A DNA stretch of 64,000 nt. Source: Glossina fuscipes. Its lineage: Eukaryota; Arthropoda; Insecta; Diptera; Glossinidae. The first letter of the stretch is position 1. Every line of letters starts with the position of its first letter. The DNA is taken from positions 5,186,622 to 5,250,621 of the forward strand of contig NW_023998431.1 of NCBI RefSeq assembly GCF_014805625.2, written 5' to 3'. The translations under genes were made by a program, and so were the position numbers. The notes beneath the pieces are model-generated. The model was not told the DNA's origin. It saw only the letters and a program-made list of their open reading frames with translations, and did not search any database. Of this stretch, positions 20,871 to 33,279 are shown one piece after another.

Positions 20871-21814
20871 TGCCAAAACTATTTCTTTAATTTGGGTTTA
20901 TCCTACACTAATATACATGTTTTTTGTATTATGCGATTTGCAATTTTGGTTTATACCACTCATTATTTTGCAAAAAATGGAAAACAAGCAATAAAGACCA
21001 TTTATTTTAAAGTTGAAATGAATCTATTAGACAGCCACAAGTGGTAATTTCCAAATTGTAGATCAATTAATATACAAAAAGGGTTTCAATGGTGTCATAA
21101 AATTTAAGCAGTTTATGAAGATCAAGAAAATTGTTATTATTTTGTAAGTTAGTTGTTTATATTTACAGTGATTTCTTTAGTTTTGGCTCTAAAACCATAT
21201 ATTTTTCTTTTTCATTTTCCTGTAAAACAATATCGTAGTGCGGCTGCCCATTGTGTTTACCACTTGAGATGTTTTAACCAGAAAACGAAAACGACGACTT
21301 ATTGTCTCGCCCATCTTCTTCGAAGTTAATCTTTAACATCATTTTTTAAATATTTGACACATCTTTATGTAATATTCTTTGCACTTCTTCCCTATCATAC
21401 TTTTACGGTTATTGTAGTCAAATATCAATAATTTTTTACGTATTAATTCGCATCACGCATTAACCTTTGTTTAGTGCACAAATTCTTGCGGAAGAAGTTT
21501 AAATTAAAGAAGTAATACTTGCGGCATAGGCTGTTTTGACAATATAGAACAATATCTTTTAAAAACTACAAAATAACACGAAATGCTACCAAATTACCAC
21601 ATGCTGAACGGTTTAGCTTGCTCTCCATCGTATGGAGTTGTTCACGTTGTGAAATTGCAAAAGGATGAATACAATTTATAAGAGTAAGAAATTATTTTAA
21701 TAGCAAGTATTATAAAAACATATAAATACAGCAACAACCACACAAGGTACTATATTTACAGCAACAAAATACATATGTAAAGCAGCTGTCGAAAACGGCG
21801 TTGGCATCGCAACC
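20871..21814. other. Intergenic sequence upstream of the FAM210 gene
   Basis: No coding or repeat signal could be supported. It presumably holds the promoter of the downstream gene, but no convincing TATA or initiator could be picked out of the AT-rich background. Confidence 0.4.
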
Positions 21815-21977
21815 ATGGTGAGAAATATATTCCTATGTAAAACAATTCGTATGCCAGAAATAGAAAAAGGTAATCAAATTCCTAATATTGAGTTTGTACT
21901 TTGGTAAGGCTGCAGAAGTAAAAAATAATCATGAAAAACTAAGAAAGTGCAATTTTCAAAACTTAAAAATTTAATAG
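21815..21977 (+). promoter_or_regulatory. Possible upstream start codon and leader intron of FAM210
   Basis: ATG at 21815 is followed directly by GTGAGA (good donor at 21818). An AG at 21976-21977 precedes AAAATCAAG and the ATG at 21987. Splicing out 21818-21977 would fuse ATG in frame to K-I-K-M-T-S, adding four residues to the protein. Unspliced, the upstream ATG opens a 30-codon frame ending in TAA (21905-21907) that could act as an upstream ORF. The acceptor has a poor pyrimidine tract, so this is only a possibility. Confidence 0.3.
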
Positions 21978-21986
21978 AAAATCAAG

Positions 21987-22859
21987 ATGACTTCTCTCAA
22001 GGTACTGCTGCGCTTACCTAAAAATCGGGTCAGCAAATTTTCATTGTATCCTTATCAATTGCCATCATTATGGTATGTTGGACGTGCTACCCTATGCACA
22101 TCGTCGGCAGTTATACGTAACACGCTTAACAGAGGAAACAATCAACAGGAACTCAAACAAGCCAGATATCTTTTGGCACCGACATTCAAATTGCAAAACT
22201 TTAATGCTTTAAATAAATGTAAGCGTTGCTGGTTTGGTACCAAAAATCCCGACCAAGCCAATAAGTCGGACACGAAATCGGCAGCTGTAAATGAAGTAGA
22301 ATTATTTGGTGACGGTTCGAATTTAAGTCAATTTCAAAAATTGAAATTGATGTATAAGAAATATTGGTATGTCTTGATACCGGTGCATTTGATAACGTCA
22401 ACCTGTTGGATTGTAGGTTTTTATTACATGATAAAGAGTGGTGTCGATGTTGCCTCTATAATGACGTCTTTACATATTAGCTCAACCATTATTGAAAAAG
22501 CAAGCAATTCCCAAGTGGGCCATTGGGCTCTTGCTTATTTATGCTTTAAGGTAGCCACACCTCTACGTTATGCTGTTACTTTGGGTAAGATTTAAGATTA
22601 CATTATATTGATTATATTTTGTTTATGAATGTTTTGATTTTAAATTACTGTAGGTGGGACTACAGCGGCTATTAGATACCTGGGGCAAGCCGGTTTAATT
22701 AAACCGGTGCCCACCAAAAATGAATTTATGCGTATTTATGAGGAGAAAATTGGTAAAAACAGCCCTAACAACTCCAAAAACTCAAGTCAAAAGTCAAAAC
22801 AATCCGAAGAGGACGATGATGAGAGTGATAAAACAAGTAATAAAAAGCAAGGCAAATGA
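21987..22859 (+). CDS. FAM210 family (DUF1279) mitochondrial inner-membrane protein
   Basis: Exons 21987-22584 and 22654-22859 join in frame (TTG G | GT GGG) across a 69-bp intron with GTAAGA donor and CTGTAG acceptor, giving 267 residues. Residues 1-45 are basic, Ser/Thr-rich and nearly free of acid, as expected for a mitochondrial presequence. The DUF1279 domain spans about 115-235: LKLMYKKYWYVLIPVH, one membrane segment at about 127-148, then HISSTIIEKASNSQVGHWAL, KVATPLRYAVTLGGTT and RYLGQAGLIKP, all hallmarks of FAM210A/B. The C-terminus (about 238-267) is rich in K, S, D and E. Vertebrate FAM210A supports mitochondrial translation and FAM210B mitochondrial metabolism in erythroid cells. 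Which of the two this fly gene corresponds to cannot be told here. It is intact, and it lies upstream of the ARL2BP gene on the same strand. Confidence 0.9.
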
Positions 22860-23350
22860 TTATTTACACTGCAATGTAAAGGATAAAATGATTTTGTTGA
22901 GTGCATGTTCTATTTATACAGTGGATATAAAATTATGTTTTCCTTTATATTGCCAACTGTTCACCATCATTACACAAGCAGAAACAGAGTATTTCCCTCT
23001 CCTTATTAGATTATGTAAAGAGAAGCTATCACCATCATAACAATCAAGAAAGTTGTGAATTTATTTTGTACCACATTTGATATTTTTACGACTGTTTATT
23101 TTCAATGCACGTCACAAGCCGTGTTAATATGTAAAAGCTACTTAATGTAAATAAGTGGGACCCTTTTGAGGATTTTCAGTTTTAATTATCGTGAACAACG
23201 TGCCTCGACAGGCCACATTTAACGTAACATGGCACCTGTTTGATATGCTTGTGCAGTAAGCCCGTTGTTTATTGTATTTATTGTAAAATTTATGCTTCGT
23301 GCACAACTCAAAGAATAATGTACATAAAAAAAACTATCCCTAAAAATAAA
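22860..23350 (+). terminator. FAM210 3' UTR with poly(A) signal
   Basis: After the stop, the sequence stays non-coding to an AATAAA at 23345-23350. Other weaker A-rich variants occur earlier. The exact cleavage site is not determinable. Confidence 0.45.
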
Positions 23351-24291
23351 AAGAAATTAATATTTTTAAAAACCCTATTATTGTTTATGCAATGATATGA
23401 AAAATGGTAAGAGTTTCAAAGCAACGTCGCCTTTGATCTTTAAATAACATAACAAATATAATCTAAGTTCACTGTTATAGTCTCGTGGTTATTTAAGTGT
23501 ATAAAGTGAATGTTAAGTGTGTATAATAAATCTTATAAAGTAAAGATCGATATCCAACAATGACCATTCACTATAAGTTGCAATTTTCTTGCATTCAACA
23601 CTGCACGAGGCAGAATAATCGAAAATATGTGAGCAAGACGAGGTCAAGTGATGTTGTAGTCTATTCTTCATGCCATTGTATGATATGTAGGTTTGAGTAC
23701 CTCGTTAAACATTTTAACGAATTTGGAATATCTTCCGAGTTCAAAAATCTTGCTCATGCGATATTTTTAAAGAAAACCATTCTTAAAGGTTCAAACACAA
23801 TTTGATTTACAAGATAGTGATTACTAATAAGAAGGAAGAGTGGCAATGCTTCATATAAACGATAGAAAAGCTCAGTAGATTACGCGATGGTATACGCAAA
23901 TTATGCCGTATGTGTTGGAAGAGAAGTGGACTATAGTGTAACTCAAAGCAAGACTGCTCATGCGAAGAAGCGTTAAAGCTTAAGTTTTTACACCCGATTG
24001 CCACCAATAGACAAGCCTAGCTTAAACTTTGCACTATTCAGGTTGGCCTGTCAAAGTTTACGATTCGGATTTCTGCGCTTTGCAAGCATGTTAAACCATC
24101 TGTTGTGGGCGTAAAAGTGTATTTTTTACAAACAAAACAATAAATAGTCGATCTCCTTGGCAACTTATTCTATATTGTATTTTATTTGTGGACTTATTAA
24201 AAACTTACTTTTATTGAAAAAGTAAAAATTTCTACAGACATAAAAAATACGAATAATAGTTCCGTCAAAAAATAAAAAAAATTAATCTTTA
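23351..24291. other. Intergenic region between FAM210 and ARL2BP genes
   Basis: Short open frames (such as 23560-23805) lack any recognisable domain. The ARL2BP start is preceded by an A-rich leader (aaaaaaaattaatctttaATG). No RNA gene or repeat could be supported. Confidence 0.4.
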
Positions 24292-24841
24292 ATGGATTTT
24301 ATTGACGATGATGGACAAATTGATATAGTTTGCCATTCGGCGGGTAGTCAATTTTTCGACCAAGTCATTGGTCATATAGAAGATATTGTGTTAAGCGAGG
24401 AGTTCCAAACATTGCACGACTCATTTCTGGATAAATACTGCATGAAATTCGAGAATAAAGAAGAAAATCAATTGGAGCACATGGACATATTCCAGAAATA
24501 TACTATAACTTTTGAGAAATTCCTTGTAAATGAAGTCACAAAGCACATGAATAACTTTGACATGAAACGATTCGACAAAGAACTACAGTAAGTTCACCAG
24601 GAACTCTTTTTCTTTTATTATTTTTTTTTCTTAAATGAGTTTTTTTCTTTTCAGAAGTTATGAAGCAAACGGACAAGATCCTTGGGACTTTAGGGATTCA
24701 GAGATTTATGAATTACTGCATTCCTTTCACGATTTTCAAGCATTTAAGGAGCTAATGCTAGATTATCGTAGTAGGAAAGAGGGCAACATACAGCATTTAA
24801 ATTTTGATATTCTAATTACTAAGCCATTGCTCGACGATTGA
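24292..24841 (+). CDS. Arl2bp: ADP-ribosylation factor-like 2-binding protein (BART domain)
   Basis: Exon 1 is 24292-24587 and exon 2 is 24655-24841. The donor GTAAGT (24588) and acceptor TTTTCAG (ending 24654) bracket a 67-bp intron, and the join restores a Gln codon (CA|A). The product is 160 residues, close to the ~163 of vertebrate ARL2BP. The BART fold covers about residues 15-130: FDQVIGHIEDIVLSEEFQTL, FLDKYCMKFENKEENQLEHM, IFQKYTITFEKFLVNEVTKH. ARL2BP binds GTP-loaded ARL2 and ARL3 and acts at mitochondria, centrosome and cilium in vertebrates. Its fly role is inferred from homology. The gene is intact and converges on the WDR6-like gene, with only 189 bp between the two stop codons. 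Confidence 0.92.
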
Positions 24842-24964
24842 TCTGATAGATCTTCAGACAATTTTTAAATCGAGTAACCATGCTTAAAATTTAGAGTATA
24901 TATTTTCATGAATTTTATACCTATTCATATGTATATATATATATATATATCCGAAAGCATATTT

Positions 24965-24970
24965 AATAAA
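24965..24970 (+). terminator. ARL2BP poly(A) signal
   Basis: An AATAAA lies 124 bp after the ARL2BP stop codon and 61 bp before the stop codon of the convergent WDR6-like gene, followed by a long T run (about 24991-25005). It is the best 3' end signal in the short intergenic space. Confidence 0.5.
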
Positions 24971-25030
24971 AATTTTAGATATTTTGGTATTCTTTTTTTT
25001 TTTTTTGTTGTTTTAAAAAAGATGATCGTT

Positions 25031-28000
25031 TTATTTAAAATAGTAATCGTCGAAACAAAACACTTGATAACCACAACCATAAATAAGAAAATGGTCTTTC
25101 GCTTTGTAATGCCAGCAAGATACACCCTTTATGTCAGCAATGCAAGAATGAAAGCTTTCTAATATTTCGCCGTTTTTTAAGTTGATTTTGTAAATATTTT
25201 GATCTAAACTACCAGTTATGCCATATAAACCGTTTGATAGTATGCAGGCTGCTGTAACTTGAGCCGTGTGCCAAATACTTCGGGAAAATTTGTTTAGAAT
25301 TTTCCATTGATTGTCATCAGAAAAGCCCAATTCAGTATAACATACAGCCTGATCATCACCGCCTGATAACATTTTCACTGATCTCGTTGCAGCATTATGG
25401 TGAACTGCTAAGGCGTTAATTCCGCTTTGATGATGTTTTATTTTATAAATGCATTCACTTAAAGCTGTATTAAAAAATTTGAGGCTACCTTCGGTGCATC
25501 CCACGATCACACAATTTTCTTCTTTTATTACCTGCAGCTGTAATATGCATTTATTATAAAATAATTGGGAAATTTGTTGTATTTCAGGGGTATCTGATGC
25601 TTTGAAATATAATAATCTTACATAGCCGTCAGAACAACCTATATAAATTTTATATTGACAGTCATCAATCTTTAAAACGTCCAAAGCCATTAAACGGGTC
25701 TCCGGTTCATAGTTATATTTATTGTTTGTTAATTGTTTGCGATTCTGTTCCGAATTTCTTATAGTATAGTTTATTAATTCCTCTCGATGGTTTTTTTGAA
25801 CGTTTACCCGAGTTATGGACAGCTGAGCTCTGCCACCACCAGAAAATATAAACAATTCATAATCTTTTACGTCCACCGCCCGTATGGTTCTTATATTAGA
25901 AATATGATTATGTAATTCAAACTTTTGCTTTAAACCTTTTTCGCAAATGTTATGAATCTTTATCAGATTATCTTCTCCTCCGGTTATGGCAATATTTACA
26001 TTTAAATCGCCTTGCTGGTATATTTCTGCTACGTTGCAAGAACTTGTGTGCCATTTTTTGGCCGTTGGTGATAATAGCAAAGCTGCGTTATAGAGACGAC
26101 GATAATAAATGACAACTTCTTTATTTTGTATGAAAGCCAAAGTTATAAATTTTTCGTCTGTTTTAGATATGACATAATCCCAGCATCTATGTCCTCCACC
26201 GCATGGTATTTGTAAAAGGAAATCATAATTTTTGGACCATGCTACGAAATGATTGTCATTAAATCCTAGTAATATGGGAGAATGTTTAAAAATTTGTACA
26301 ACATCATCGACCCATGCCACAGGTATATTATCTTTTGTACATAATTTCATAGCGTACTTTTGAAAGTCAACCAAAATTCTATTTAAACAGCTCTTATGTC
26401 CACTGCTACACACTAAGGCTTTTGATTCATTTACGAATATTGGCATAAGCTTAGTAGCACCTAAGTTTCCATGTATATTTTTCAAATTATGCTTTAAATT
26501 ATAAATGTTTTCTTCTTTGTTGTATTTATACAACAGCACATGTCCTTGTCTATTGCTTATCAACAAAATTTGCTCTCCATGTAATAAGAGACCTGCTGTA
26601 AGCCAAGGTTCTTTCGATTTTGGTAAATCAAAAAAACATTTGATTTTGTTTCGCATTAACATACAGTTGCCTTGATCGTCGCAGACAAGATATTTACAAC
26701 TGTCAAAGAATATAAAGCTTCTTATTACACTTTTTAAAATCTCAGCATCATAGATTCTTCTAAATTGCTGATTAATTTCGTTATACAAAAGAATTACTAA
26801 TCTCTTATAGCCAGCTAGAGCTATAGAATCTTTGTAGATTTCCATTACAGTGCATTTAAAATTTATTGTCTCCTCGATTACGTGACATTTTTGATCGTCA
26901 GCAAAATCCCTCCGATCGGATTGCATTTTGATCAAACGATTATTACTAGTTATACCTAGCAGTTCATGTTCATTGAGAAATTTAATTTTTGCAATGTATT
27001 CTGTAGTGTTTTTTGATAAGATTTTTGGTTTCAGTAATAATTTCATATGTTGTTTAAATAGATCCTTCAAATCATACGCTAATAGATTTCCACAAGCGCC
27101 GACCGTATAAACGGTTCTCGTGTCAGAATCGTAAGCTATATTCCATATAACAGCCCCATATTGCTGATGTCTCTTAAATAGTAATTCTCCACTACTAAGC
27201 CATAAACACAAGTAGGAATCTTCACCCACACTTACAGCATAAATTTCTGTACCTTAAAAGTTTTAAAAGCTAAATAATTATATAAAGCCTTTTAGATCAA
27301 GTTGTTCACTAACCTTCCATAAAAATGAGCCCACGAAATACTCTGGCAACGTGACCATAGCTACTAGCCAATGACTGCAAATGACTTGTCGACCAATTAT
27401 GTTTGTCCTTCTTTACTTTCCACCATTTCAATGCTCGATCATCGCTGGTCGTAATTAAAATTTCACTTTGTGCATTATAATCGATAGAGAATATAACACC
27501 GTTATGTGCGTTAATACGGTGCAGTAAAAATGAATTTCTTAAATTTTCTTTGTTTTCGTTGATATGAATTAAACTTGGTTGCCAAATTAATAATTCGCCG
27601 AACGCATTACCAGAAAATATTATTAAGTCGTCCCATAAAGAACCGTATAAATGGGTGCAGTAAAGCGTAGATTTGTCATCAGCACACGTTACCCTTTCCA
27701 ACAAATCACAAGTTTTTTGTTTCCAATCATATTGAAATCGTAAGATAACACTGTGTGCTGTTAGCAAAGCTATTTGAGCATTATCTAGGAGAATGGCACC
27801 ACTAATCCAATCGGTTAATTGAGCTCGATAGAATTCTTCAAATTCGTCGCAATCGGTTTTCCATTGGACTAAAATAAATTCCATTTCCCCGTAAATTAAT
27901 AAAATATTGGTATTATAATATTCTATCCCGTGAATTTTGTTCCTTAATTTGACATTCAAGACATCCTCAACAATTGACTCATCAACACGTTTATACAAAT

Positions 28001-28158
28001 GTAATTCATTGCCTTTCCCTTTAACATATATAATGATAATAACAAATTATTAATTGGTTTTGATTTTCTTTATTTGTTTATTTACCAGTTACTATTGTAT
28101 TTTTATTTAATAACTTTATCGCTATTGCGTCAGCGACCGTTTCTATTATTTTAACCAT
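25031..28158 (-). CDS. Wdr6: WDR6-like WD-repeat protein (tRNA 2'-O-methylation cofactor)
   Basis: Three exons on the minus strand: 28158-28086 (ATG, residues 1-24 plus one base), 28018-27314 and 27252-25031, giving 999 residues. Donors are GTAAAT and GTTAGT; the acceptors end TTAAAG and TTTTAAG. The joins restore Gly codons (VTG-KGNEL and FMEG-TEIY). WD-type blades are visible: HNGVIFSIDYNAQSEILITT with SDDRALKWWKV (about 195-226), YAVSVGEDSYLCLW (about 264-277), GGEDNLIKIHNI, SGGDDQAVCYTEL and TGSLDQNIYKINL near the C-terminus. Length, the VTGKGNELHLY start and the many weak blades fit WDR6 (yeast Rtt10/Trm734). WDR6 partners the FTSJ1/Trm7 methyltransferase to modify tRNA position 34; that function is by homology. 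The stop TAA is embedded in AAATAAAA, so a poly(A) signal overlaps the end of the frame. It could be confused with other large WD proteins, but the N-terminus favours WDR6. Confidence 0.88.
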
Positions 28159-29586
28159 CTCTGTTTCTTTTTTATTTTGTGGGGAACTAAACAAACAACA
28201 GTTATAGCTTAGCTAAATAACTCAGAGATTTTAATATCAGCTGTTTTAACTCTAAGTAACTTAAGCATTTGAAGCTACAAATAGTTCACAACGACATACG
28301 ATGGCCTTACCATATTCTTAAAGAAGTCGAATTAGCAAACATTCAGGCACAACCGATACACGAAACATAACAGATGTTTATTAATTAATATATATGTTTA
28401 TTAATCATATATATATATATAAAAAGCGTCTTGGCGGTGAATACCACTTTTTCAAACGACAATATTGCTGGAATCTTTCCAAGAACATTTAGATGAATAT
28501 ATTTGGCCCATATCTGACCATGAAGGATACCTAAAATAATGTAAGAAAGTGCCCGCAATCTTTTGATATGCGACATATAATAATATAAAGTTTTTGGAAA
28601 GCCATTCTGCAAACGTGGGGGAAAGGATGGTTTTCGTTTCGGTTAAATGTAGGCTTTCCCTCACATTTGTACAAGGTTTTCTATATCGAATATGGACTGC
28701 GATTGCTTAAATATTTAGCTGATTATAACGCTATAGAGATCTTTTTTTCCTTTCCTACAACGAATGTATACCTTTATAATCCGTCCATTTGTCCTTATTA
28801 TGCATGTGTATTTGCTATAATAATTTATTTTAGAAAATATTGTTGTCATTTTGTCGAGTCGTTTCATCCCAACCTAATTTCATATTACATATACTCTGAA
28901 GAAGTGGACACACTTAACTGGTTAACTCTACGCAACATCATTTATGATACATGCAAAGTAGTATAGGATAATTTAATGACTATATGCCTAACGGGTCCTA
29001 ACCTAACTATAAATAGGAGAAAACAGTTGAGGGCTTTACCAACATGTAGAAGTTGTTACTTATTGATACAACAGATGAAAAACTCCTAATTGCTGTTCAT
29101 CCCTAAACTCTGAAACACTCTTCTTCTTCTTTATGTAATTATTGCATTATTAATGTAAATGCGTATGAGGACAAATTAGTGAATGCGCTTTTCAATATCG
29201 TTCTATAGGTGCATTTTTTATACCGTGATTAGGAGCCTATGGTACAAATTATGCTTTAGCTTGGGGAGCTTAAGAAAAATATTTACCTACAAATGGGATA
29301 ATACCCAACTGAAGACTTTACCAAAACTCAAATGTTCGCATATTTGATGCCTGAAATATTTGAAAAGGTTAGAATTTATTAAGTCGGGACCGACTTTTTC
29401 TATTTCTGTACAGGTACTTCTACCATCACTTATAGAATACGCGTTTAACTGTTGCAGTTTGTGAGTAACAAGTATAAAATATTTGGGTTTGCTTTTGGAA
29501 AACCGAGATGTCCTCAATTTACGTGGTACTGAAGGCGCGTCCTGCGATCGACTTAGCCTATTTCTAATACCAATCTGCATGCAAAA
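28159..29586. other. Gene-poor stretch upstream of the WDR6-like gene
   Basis: It holds the presumed WDR6 promoter next to 28158. Open frames at 28385-28664 and 28667-28966 overlap each other in different registers and have no recognisable domain. I see no RNA gene. Confidence 0.4.
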
Positions 29587-29589
29587 ACT

Positions 29590-29830
29590 TGCAAGGTTTC
29601 TGCCAATTTAAAGGCAATAGCTTCATTTTTGTAGCTGGGAGAGTGTTTGCAGCAGATATACAGACGGATAGATGAATAGGTTTAAATCGATTTAGAATTT
29701 GATACTGATCAAAAACATATATGCGATACGACGTTTCTACAGCCTCCTTCCGGGTGTTGCAATCGTTTTGACAAAATGATTATAGCTCTTCTGTTTTGGT
29801 GATGGATATAAATATTAAATTTGAAATAAT
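29590..29830 (+). repeat. Dispersed repeat family 1, plus orientation
   Basis: Contains the run cagatatacagacggatag, then tttaaatcgatttagaattt, ccttccgggtgttgcaa, a cgttttgacaaaatga block and ends near ggtgatggatataaa. The same succession occurs at 35260-35450 and, reversed, at 49280-49450. Confidence 0.7.
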
Positions 29831-30779
29831 TCGCCTTCTTTTCTTGCTTCGTGTTCTTTATTTTTCTGTAAAATAACTTACGGAACATATGAAATGGTAA
29901 TCCAAAAAAGTATTAAAATAACACAATGTATTATAAAAATGTAATTTAATACACACAGAACTAGTACATTTGAAATAAATTGACTTCATTATTCCGTACA
30001 CCACTTGTGATACGTTCGTATGTAACACGTAGAAGTGAGATAGATAGTGAGTAAGATAGACCCACTTCTTATTACACCGATCAATTCGAATCATTTTCTA
30101 ATTCGTCAGCCTGTCCGTCCATCCCCCTATCTGTTTGATGTCTATCCATGTAAATTTGTGTTGAAGCTGCAGATCGTAGACGATGTAGGCTACTTAATGA
30201 TGAGCCGTTGCCTCGATCTACGGGTTTTACTTGTTTAACAAAGGAATACTTAATGAAAATTACCCTTTTTTCCTTACGACGCTGCTATAAATTCAAACTT
30301 CAGTTTTTGTTAAATTCATCCTTAAGTTAGTACGTATGTTCAAGTTATACAAATTTGAAAATAAATATTCATTTTAATTACATTCTAAATTCATCCATGG
30401 GATGAATCATTAGCAAGTTACGTTGATAGCATTTTTGAAAATATTTGATCCATGTATCGCAGCTATGAATTTTTCAATTTTGTCTTCATTCAAAAAAAAA
30501 CTCACAACACAGTTTAATAGGATATACGTGAATACACTTTCTGCGGTAACAGCATGCATACATACAAATACAAAAGTTCCACAAAGGATGAATCTTTGAC
30601 ATTCAACAAATCAGAAAAATTATGAAATTTCTCGGTATATGTTGGCGAGATTTTAGATGGATCATACTTGTTTTCCAAATTGATCTGTAACCATCAACTA
30701 AAACAGGTAAGCTTGCTACAATCGGGCAATGCCGATCTTTAGATACGTAACATTACTTTGTTTAATTAATAATATACCA
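29831..30779. other. Gene-poor AT-rich stretch
   Basis: No supported gene, RNA or clear repeat. The frames at 29858-30094 and 30047-30238 are antisense to each other and without domain similarity. Confidence 0.4.
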
Positions 30780-31595
30780 AAAATTATATATTATTTTTAT
30801 GTAAATGCAAAATTTTTATGAAGCGCTCATATTGGATAGGATAATCAAACGTCTACGTGGTCTAAATTTAGCCTGTCAAAATGTTTCCAGTTACGATCGT
30901 CATAATAAACCGCAAATTAGGCTTCGCTGCGTAGAGTTTGTTTTCATTAGAGCTTTCTTATGCAGTGCGGTCTAAAATATACATCTATGTGATTCCTGAT
31001 GAATTTACTATAATTAATTTACTACGGAAATTGTTTTCATAAAATTTTATTCATAAAATATAATAAAAAATGAACCTTTTGGCATATAAAGCTTAATTTT
31101 TTATTAGAAACAAACTTGCTTAGTCCAAATTCGTTAAGTTTAATTTAAAGTAGAAAAGAATTATTGAAAATTAGACGTTTTTACCAAGATATAAAGATTT
31201 AGTTTTCATAGGAACTGTTATTTGGTGAAAAATTCAAAATATTGCCCCATCCGATCTTCACTTTCCTCACCAATTTATAATGCCAAAACACTATCACTAA
31301 GCAATTTCTGTCGCGAAATTTTAAAATCTACAATATTTTCTCTCATAATGACTTATCAAAATAAAGGATGACATGCGGAGTGATCGAACTATTTATAATA
31401 GCGTTCATTCTTGGACTAAAACAGGTCAGTGTATCAAATTTCGTCAAAATATATCGAAAATTGTGAGCTATAGGTTGAACATAAGTATAAAGCGGACGTA
31501 AAGACAGACAGACAAGCTTAGCGATCGTGATAATAAAAGTTGCGTCTATTTCAAGTCCTTCTGGGTGTTACAACCGCCCTTTCGTTCAAACTTAA
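30780..31595 (+). repeat. Dispersed repeat family 2, interrupted at its end by a LINE
   Basis: The blocks tcttggactaaaacaggtca, cagtgtatcaaatttcgtca, a gacagacagacaag tract and tttcaagtccttctgggtgt occur in this order and again at 41780-42350 and 50190-50570; reversed versions lie at 43390-43560 and 52010-52450. The LINE fragment at 31596-32632 begins where this repeat would be expected to end. Confidence 0.65.
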
Positions 31596-32632
31596 TATAC
31601 CTTCTCCGCTTATAAAACTAAATCTAAATAAATGTAAGAAGCTTTCTTTCTCAAGAAGAAAGTCATTCACTACTCAGTATTTCATTGATTCGCATAAGTT
31701 GGAGGACGCCGATACGTTCACAGATTTAGGCGTTTTGTTTCACCATACATTACGTTTTAACTTGCATATCGAGCTCTCGTATCGAGCAAAGCTTAACGCT
31801 TGGTTTTATAAAGAGTTTAATGATCCTTACATTGCCAAAAGGCAGTACATGTGTACCTCTGTTGTGTGGTGCTATGTAGATTCAATTGAATCTGTTCAAA
31901 AGCAATTGTTGCTTATTGCCCTTAGGAGTTTGGGTTGGGATCCGATTGCCTCTCTTCCTCCGTATGAAAATAGGTTGCTTCTGTTGTCCTTACCGTCTCT
32001 CGAGAAACGTAGATTTGTTCTTGGCGTTTCCTTCGTAATCAAAGTAATAAATGGTGCTATTGACTCGCCTGTATTGCTTGGTGAAAAAAGCTTTAATGTT
32101 CCTAACCGCTTCTTTAGGCACTTCTTCTCTTCTCTTCACTATCTTGGTTAAGCCTAGTCAATGTAAATGTAGTTATGAGCTGTTGAAGCCGCTCAGAGTA
32201 GTTTGCAAGAACCTAAATGATGTCTATCACTTATTCTCATTATCGGACTCTTTAAAGTCCATTAAAGCTACATTGCTTAATACGCGTGATTTACCTAAGT
32301 CTTACTTCAACTAGCTCTTAACCTTACAAAGTCATTATGATTCGAAAATTAATTGTTGTTAACTATTATCGGTTGCCAAGTTTATGCATGTTTTTGCGAT
32401 GGCTTAGGGGTTCATTTGCAATTTGGTCCTGTCCTGATGCTAGTTGTGTACATGTTTTTTTTCATTTTTCTTCCTTCTTATTTGTTTTATTATATTTGTA
32501 CTAAGTTTTAATATTAATTAATTTAAGATTTACTTTAAGAGTCCATTGAACTCGTCTGTCAATTTTTTTTTAGTTGAGCTCCATGTATAAGCAGAATAAA
32601 TAAATACAGAAATAAATTAATAAAATAAATAC
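31596..32632 (+). mobile_element. 5'-truncated jockey/CR1-type LINE (RT thumb to 3' tail)
   Basis: The element enters in the RT thumb: LNLNKCKKLSFSRRKS (about 31620-31670), FTDLGVLFHHTLRFNLHI, then SIESVQKQLLLIALRSLGWD and LPPYENRLLLLSLPSLEKRR, all typical of jockey/CR1 C-terminal RT. The main frame ends at 32151. A frameshift near 32130 continues in another frame as YELLKPLRVVCKNLNDVYHL. A 3' UTR follows, with a tail of aataaataaa-type repeats at about 32597-32632. 5' truncation and a simple tail are expected of LINE insertions. Confidence 0.85.
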
Positions 32633-33279
32633 ACTGTACCCCATGTAGCGTAGGGTATATACGAACATGATTTTAAAGAAAGTAAGATAAACAGGCCATA
32701 TGTTCGTGAACAGTAACATTGAACACCAATTAATACTCTAACTATTATTGTAGGTTACAGTGCACTAATGTGTTATGGTCAGCAATAAACATAAACTCAA
32801 TTCATTGTGTCTAGAGGACATAATTGATTTCAATAGGCATTTAGTGATGTCATTCTTTGATTTTGCATGTCTTTTTCTATACTCCTAAATAAGTTTTAAA
32901 AGGATGGAACGCAGACAGGCCACTTGCTTCCCTATAGAAAGACACGGTTTTTTTTTTTTTGAATAATGCACTTTGTAAAGCAACTTTGTTGTGAATGTAA
33001 AAACTCATACAAACATAAAAGCTTAGCAATTCATAATACATTAATATTATGATTAAATAGCGAAAAAACAAAAGATCATTTTTGCAATGCTATGGATTTC
33101 TCAAAATATTCATTGTCAATTTTATAGAAAATTCTTGATAAAAAAGCTTTTATTTACTTACTTAATATCTATATATCTTAATAATAAATGCCCGATAAAG
33201 ACAAGAGGGCATCAATCATTATCTTATCGAAATACGTGTATACGCTTTCAGGCACAACTTTCTTTTGTTTAACTTTTTG
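32633..33279. other. Gene-poor stretch
   Basis: Nothing supported, apart from short A and T runs. The open frames are short and unsupported. Confidence 0.4.

Noticed and set aside
24908..25162. Plus-strand frame over the end of the WDR6-like gene
   Set aside because: Antisense shadow plus microsatellite translation (YIYIYI); not a gene.
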